This document shows positions 61,132-64,000 of a DNA stretch of 64,000 nucleotides, one piece after another. Position numbers and translations under genes: made by a program. The DNA is taken from assembly GCA_902806595.1 (NCBI GenBank), contig CADCXC010000003.1, forward strand, positions 1,674,001 through 1,738,000. Direction: 5' to 3'. The stretch comes from Pyrenopolyporus hunteri (lineage: Eukaryota; Ascomycota; Sordariomycetes; Xylariales; Hypoxylaceae). Under the pieces are notes generated by a model. The model searched no databases. It had not been told where the DNA came from and saw nothing but the letters and a program-made list of their open reading frames with translations. How positions within the stretch are numbered: the first letter of the stretch is position 1; each line of letters begins with the position of its first letter.

Positions 61132-61286
61132 TTACAGTTCGATACAATTAATTTAACTTTTTTAAATAATTAATATTAAAATTTTAATCGAATATACTAT
61201 TAAAGCTTATATATAAAATCGCGGTTTAATTTTTTTTTTTTTTTTTTATAATATTAATAAAATTTAATTTTTAATTTTTAATATTA
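61132..61286 (-). repeat. Inverted-repeat arm, right
   Basis: Arm with CTTATATATAAAATCGCGG, followed by a T18 run (61230-61247) and ATAATATTAATAAAATTTAA. It is the reverse-complement counterpart of 57770-57922, enclosing about 3.2 kb. Confidence 0.65.
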
Positions 61287-64000
61287 CGAATCGTATTAAC
61301 GATTTTCCATTTTATAAATCGATATTATTCGTTTAAAATATTTCGACATCGAAAATAAAACCAATAATTAAATCGTTTAATTTTATTAATAATAAATATA
61401 TTTTACTTTATTTTAAAAAAATAATTAATAATTATAATATATATAAAAATAAATATTAAATATTTAAAACTTTTTACATCGACGTTATATTTAAAATAAA
61501 ATCAACGTTTAACTTTTCGATTAATTTCGAGTAATTTTTAAAAAATAAACATAATATATAAAAAACTTTAAACGTCATTAAATTTATATAATTATATCGA
61601 CTTTTTTCCCTTTTAATAAATGGTTAAATTATTAACGTTTAACCTTTAATATTTAATATATATAAACATTTTAATGAAAAATTTAATAATATATCGACAT
61701 TAATTTTTTATAATAATTTTTTTTAAATTATATTACGAAAAACCATCGTTTCGTTTCAAAAAGTTACGAATTAAAAATATACGATAAAATTATTAAGTTT
61801 AATATTAATAAATGGTATTTAAATATACGGTTAATTTAAATTATCAAACCATTAATTAATAAATTTTATACTTTTAAATAATAAAAAAAAATAATAAAAA
61901 CGATAAAAAAAATAACGTATAATTATTATATAATATTATAAATAAAATCCTTTTTAAATTTAATAAAAAAAATAATTATAATCGAATATATATTAATTTA
62001 TAAATAAAAACAAACCGTCGATATAAACATAAATATATAATTAATAAATTATTTTATTATATTATTAATTATATATTTATATTTAACGATTTATTTCCAT
62101 TTATAAATACTTTTTATTATTTCCCTTTATTTTTATTTAAAATTATTTTATATAATTAAAATAAAATAAATATTATTAATATATTATTATTTAATATTTA
62201 ACTTTAAATAATAAAATTTATCGTTTTAATCGAATTTTTAAAAAATCGAATTTTTATTTTTTTATTTTTTCGATTAACGCGTTTACTTTATTACTTAACC
62301 CGTTAAAATGTAAGTTATTTAACGAAATATCGAATATTAAAAAAAGATTTATACGCGATGTCGACGTTAAAATTAACAACGACGTTAATAATAAAAAAAT
62401 AAAATATATACACGCGTACGTATATTTAATAAAATAAGCGATAAAATAATTAACGCAATTATTAAATTTAAAAATAAACGATAAAAATATTTTTTAATTA
62501 ACGTTAAGTTTAAACGAACGAAAACGGATAATTATTTACGAAAATTTCGTTAATTTTAATCATTAAATTTAAATTTATTTAATCGTTAACTTTTTACGTT
62601 AAATATAAAATATTTATTTTTTATTCAATATAACTTCTTACGTTCTTTTTCATTTAAACGAACTTTTAATACGACTTTTTTAACGTTTATAAATACGACT
62701 TTAAACGGAATTTACGTACGATTTAATTAAACTACTTCAAAAATAAAACGGTGAAAATTAAACGTTTTTTATATTTTTAATAATTTAAAGGTATTTTTTT
62801 AATTAACTCCGTTAATAAAAAAAGTTAATAATATCGAAAAAAACAATCGTTAAATATTATAACCTTTTTTTTTTTTTTTTTTTTTTTTATAATTAAAAAA
62901 ATATCCATTTTTTTAATAATTATTTTTATTTATTATAATATAACCACTTAATTTTATAAATTTATAATTTAATAAATTATAAACGATATAACGAAAATTA
63001 AATAAAATTCGTAAATAATAATAAAGTTATTATATAAATATAATATAATAATTATTTTATTAATTTATAAAAATAATTTATTCAAATTTATAAAAAAATT
63101 TAAATACGTATAAATATCACGGTTAAAAATTTCGTATATATATTTTAAATTTTATATAATAAAAATTATAATAATATTTAAATTATATTATAATATTATA
63201 TATTAATATTTATATTTTTAAAATAAACCGTTTAAACTTATTATATTTTAATAAATAAATTAATATATTATATTTATATATTTTTAAAATTAAAATAATT
63301 TTTATAATAAAAATAAATAAAAAAAATTTTAATTATATATATATTATATTTTATTAATTTAAATATATTATATTTAAAATTTTATAATAATTTATTTTTT
63401 TAATTTAATACGTTTATTAATAAAATTTATAATATTTTTTTACGTTAAATCGTATACTATATATTATTTATAATCGCGGAATTTTTAACCGTAACATATA
63501 TTTTTTTTTTTTTTAAATTTTAAATATATTTTTAAAAAAAAAAATTAAAAAATAAAAATAAAAATAAAAATAAACGTATTTATTATTACGATAAATATAA
63601 TTTTAAAATAATAACTTTAAATTTTTTTAATATATATATATATATAATTCGAATTTAATATTTATATTTTAATAATATATATAATAATTACATACGATTT
63701 AACGTTTTAAATATTATTTATTATTAATAATTTTTTTTATAAAATTTAAATTTAAATAAATATTTAAATTTATCCGTTAATTTTTTTAATATTATAATTT
63801 AATAATATAATATTACGTAAATAAATTTTCATTTTTATAATTAATTAATCCGTAATTATTATTTTATTAATTAAATTTATTTTTTTTAAAATTATATTTT
63901 TTTATTTAATAATTAAACGTTACGTATTATAATTATTTAAATAAACGTTTTATATAATTTTAATACTTTAAATAACGACGTAATTATAATAATAAATATT

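Larger units (their letters stand above)
57130..64000. mobile_element. RIP-degraded AT-rich repeat block, right edge outside window
   Basis: Nearly pure A/T DNA with scattered CG dinucleotides and no surviving frames, like the 5.8-12.7 kb element but slightly less depleted. Non-CG cytosines persist on the plus strand far more than non-CG guanines (for example 58921-58980 has many C and no G). It contains an inverted-repeat pair (57770-57922 and 61132-61286), suggesting at least one DNA-transposon-like unit. The element's families cannot be told from the remaining sequence, and no LTR pair was found. Confidence 0.7.

Overview
The window looks like nuclear DNA of a filamentous ascomycete (Pezizomycotina, probably a sordariomycete). 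The evidence is short introns with GTAAGT-type donors and CTAAC-like branch sites, fungal-specific gene families (a Cyk3-type cytokinesis protein, an Atf-type bZIP, a Dal5-like permease), and long AT-rich blocks typical of repeat-induced point mutation (RIP). I support twelve protein genes, several of which only become complete after splicing. I also support one transporter pseudogene, one RIP-destroyed LTR element and one large RIP-type AT-rich block holding inverted repeats.

Layout. 1-5.8 kb: one bZIP regulator in otherwise empty DNA. 5.83-12.71 kb: a degenerate element bounded by 147-bp direct repeats; inside it almost every C and G sits in a CG dinucleotide. 13.3-16.7 kb: two mitochondrial large-subunit ribosomal protein genes (uL4m and mL38), transcribed divergently from a 343-bp gap. 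17.6-25.7 kb: a small metabolic neighbourhood with an anion/allantoate-type MFS permease, an extradiol ring-cleavage dioxygenase of the LigB/DODA type, a flavin-containing monooxygenase and a decayed TPT/SLC35-type transporter. 28.6-30.5 kb: a serine-rich protein whose N-terminal PH-like domain appears only after two upstream exons are joined. 30.5-36.7 kb: a long gene-free stretch of normal base composition. 36.7-38.4 kb: the APC/C subunit Cdc16. 40.2-42.5 kb: an amidoligase-like protein with a long hexanucleotide-encoded P-x tail. 43.5-44.5 kb: a membrane-anchored SGNH hydrolase. 47.5-49.6 kb: a GCK-type STE20 kinase. 51.8-55.5 kb: Cyk3. 57.1-64 kb: a second RIP-type block that runs off the window.

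The housekeeping genes fall into two functional groups: mitochondrial translation (uL4m, mL38) and cell-cycle exit or cytokinesis (Cdc16, the STE20 kinase, Cyk3). The MFS, dioxygenase and monooxygenase genes could form a small catabolic or secondary-metabolic set, but I see no backbone synthase or local regulator beside them. Between genes there are many copies of short palindromic CCTAGGTACC-type words. Two telomere-like (TTAGGG/CCCTAA) tracts occur inside genes.
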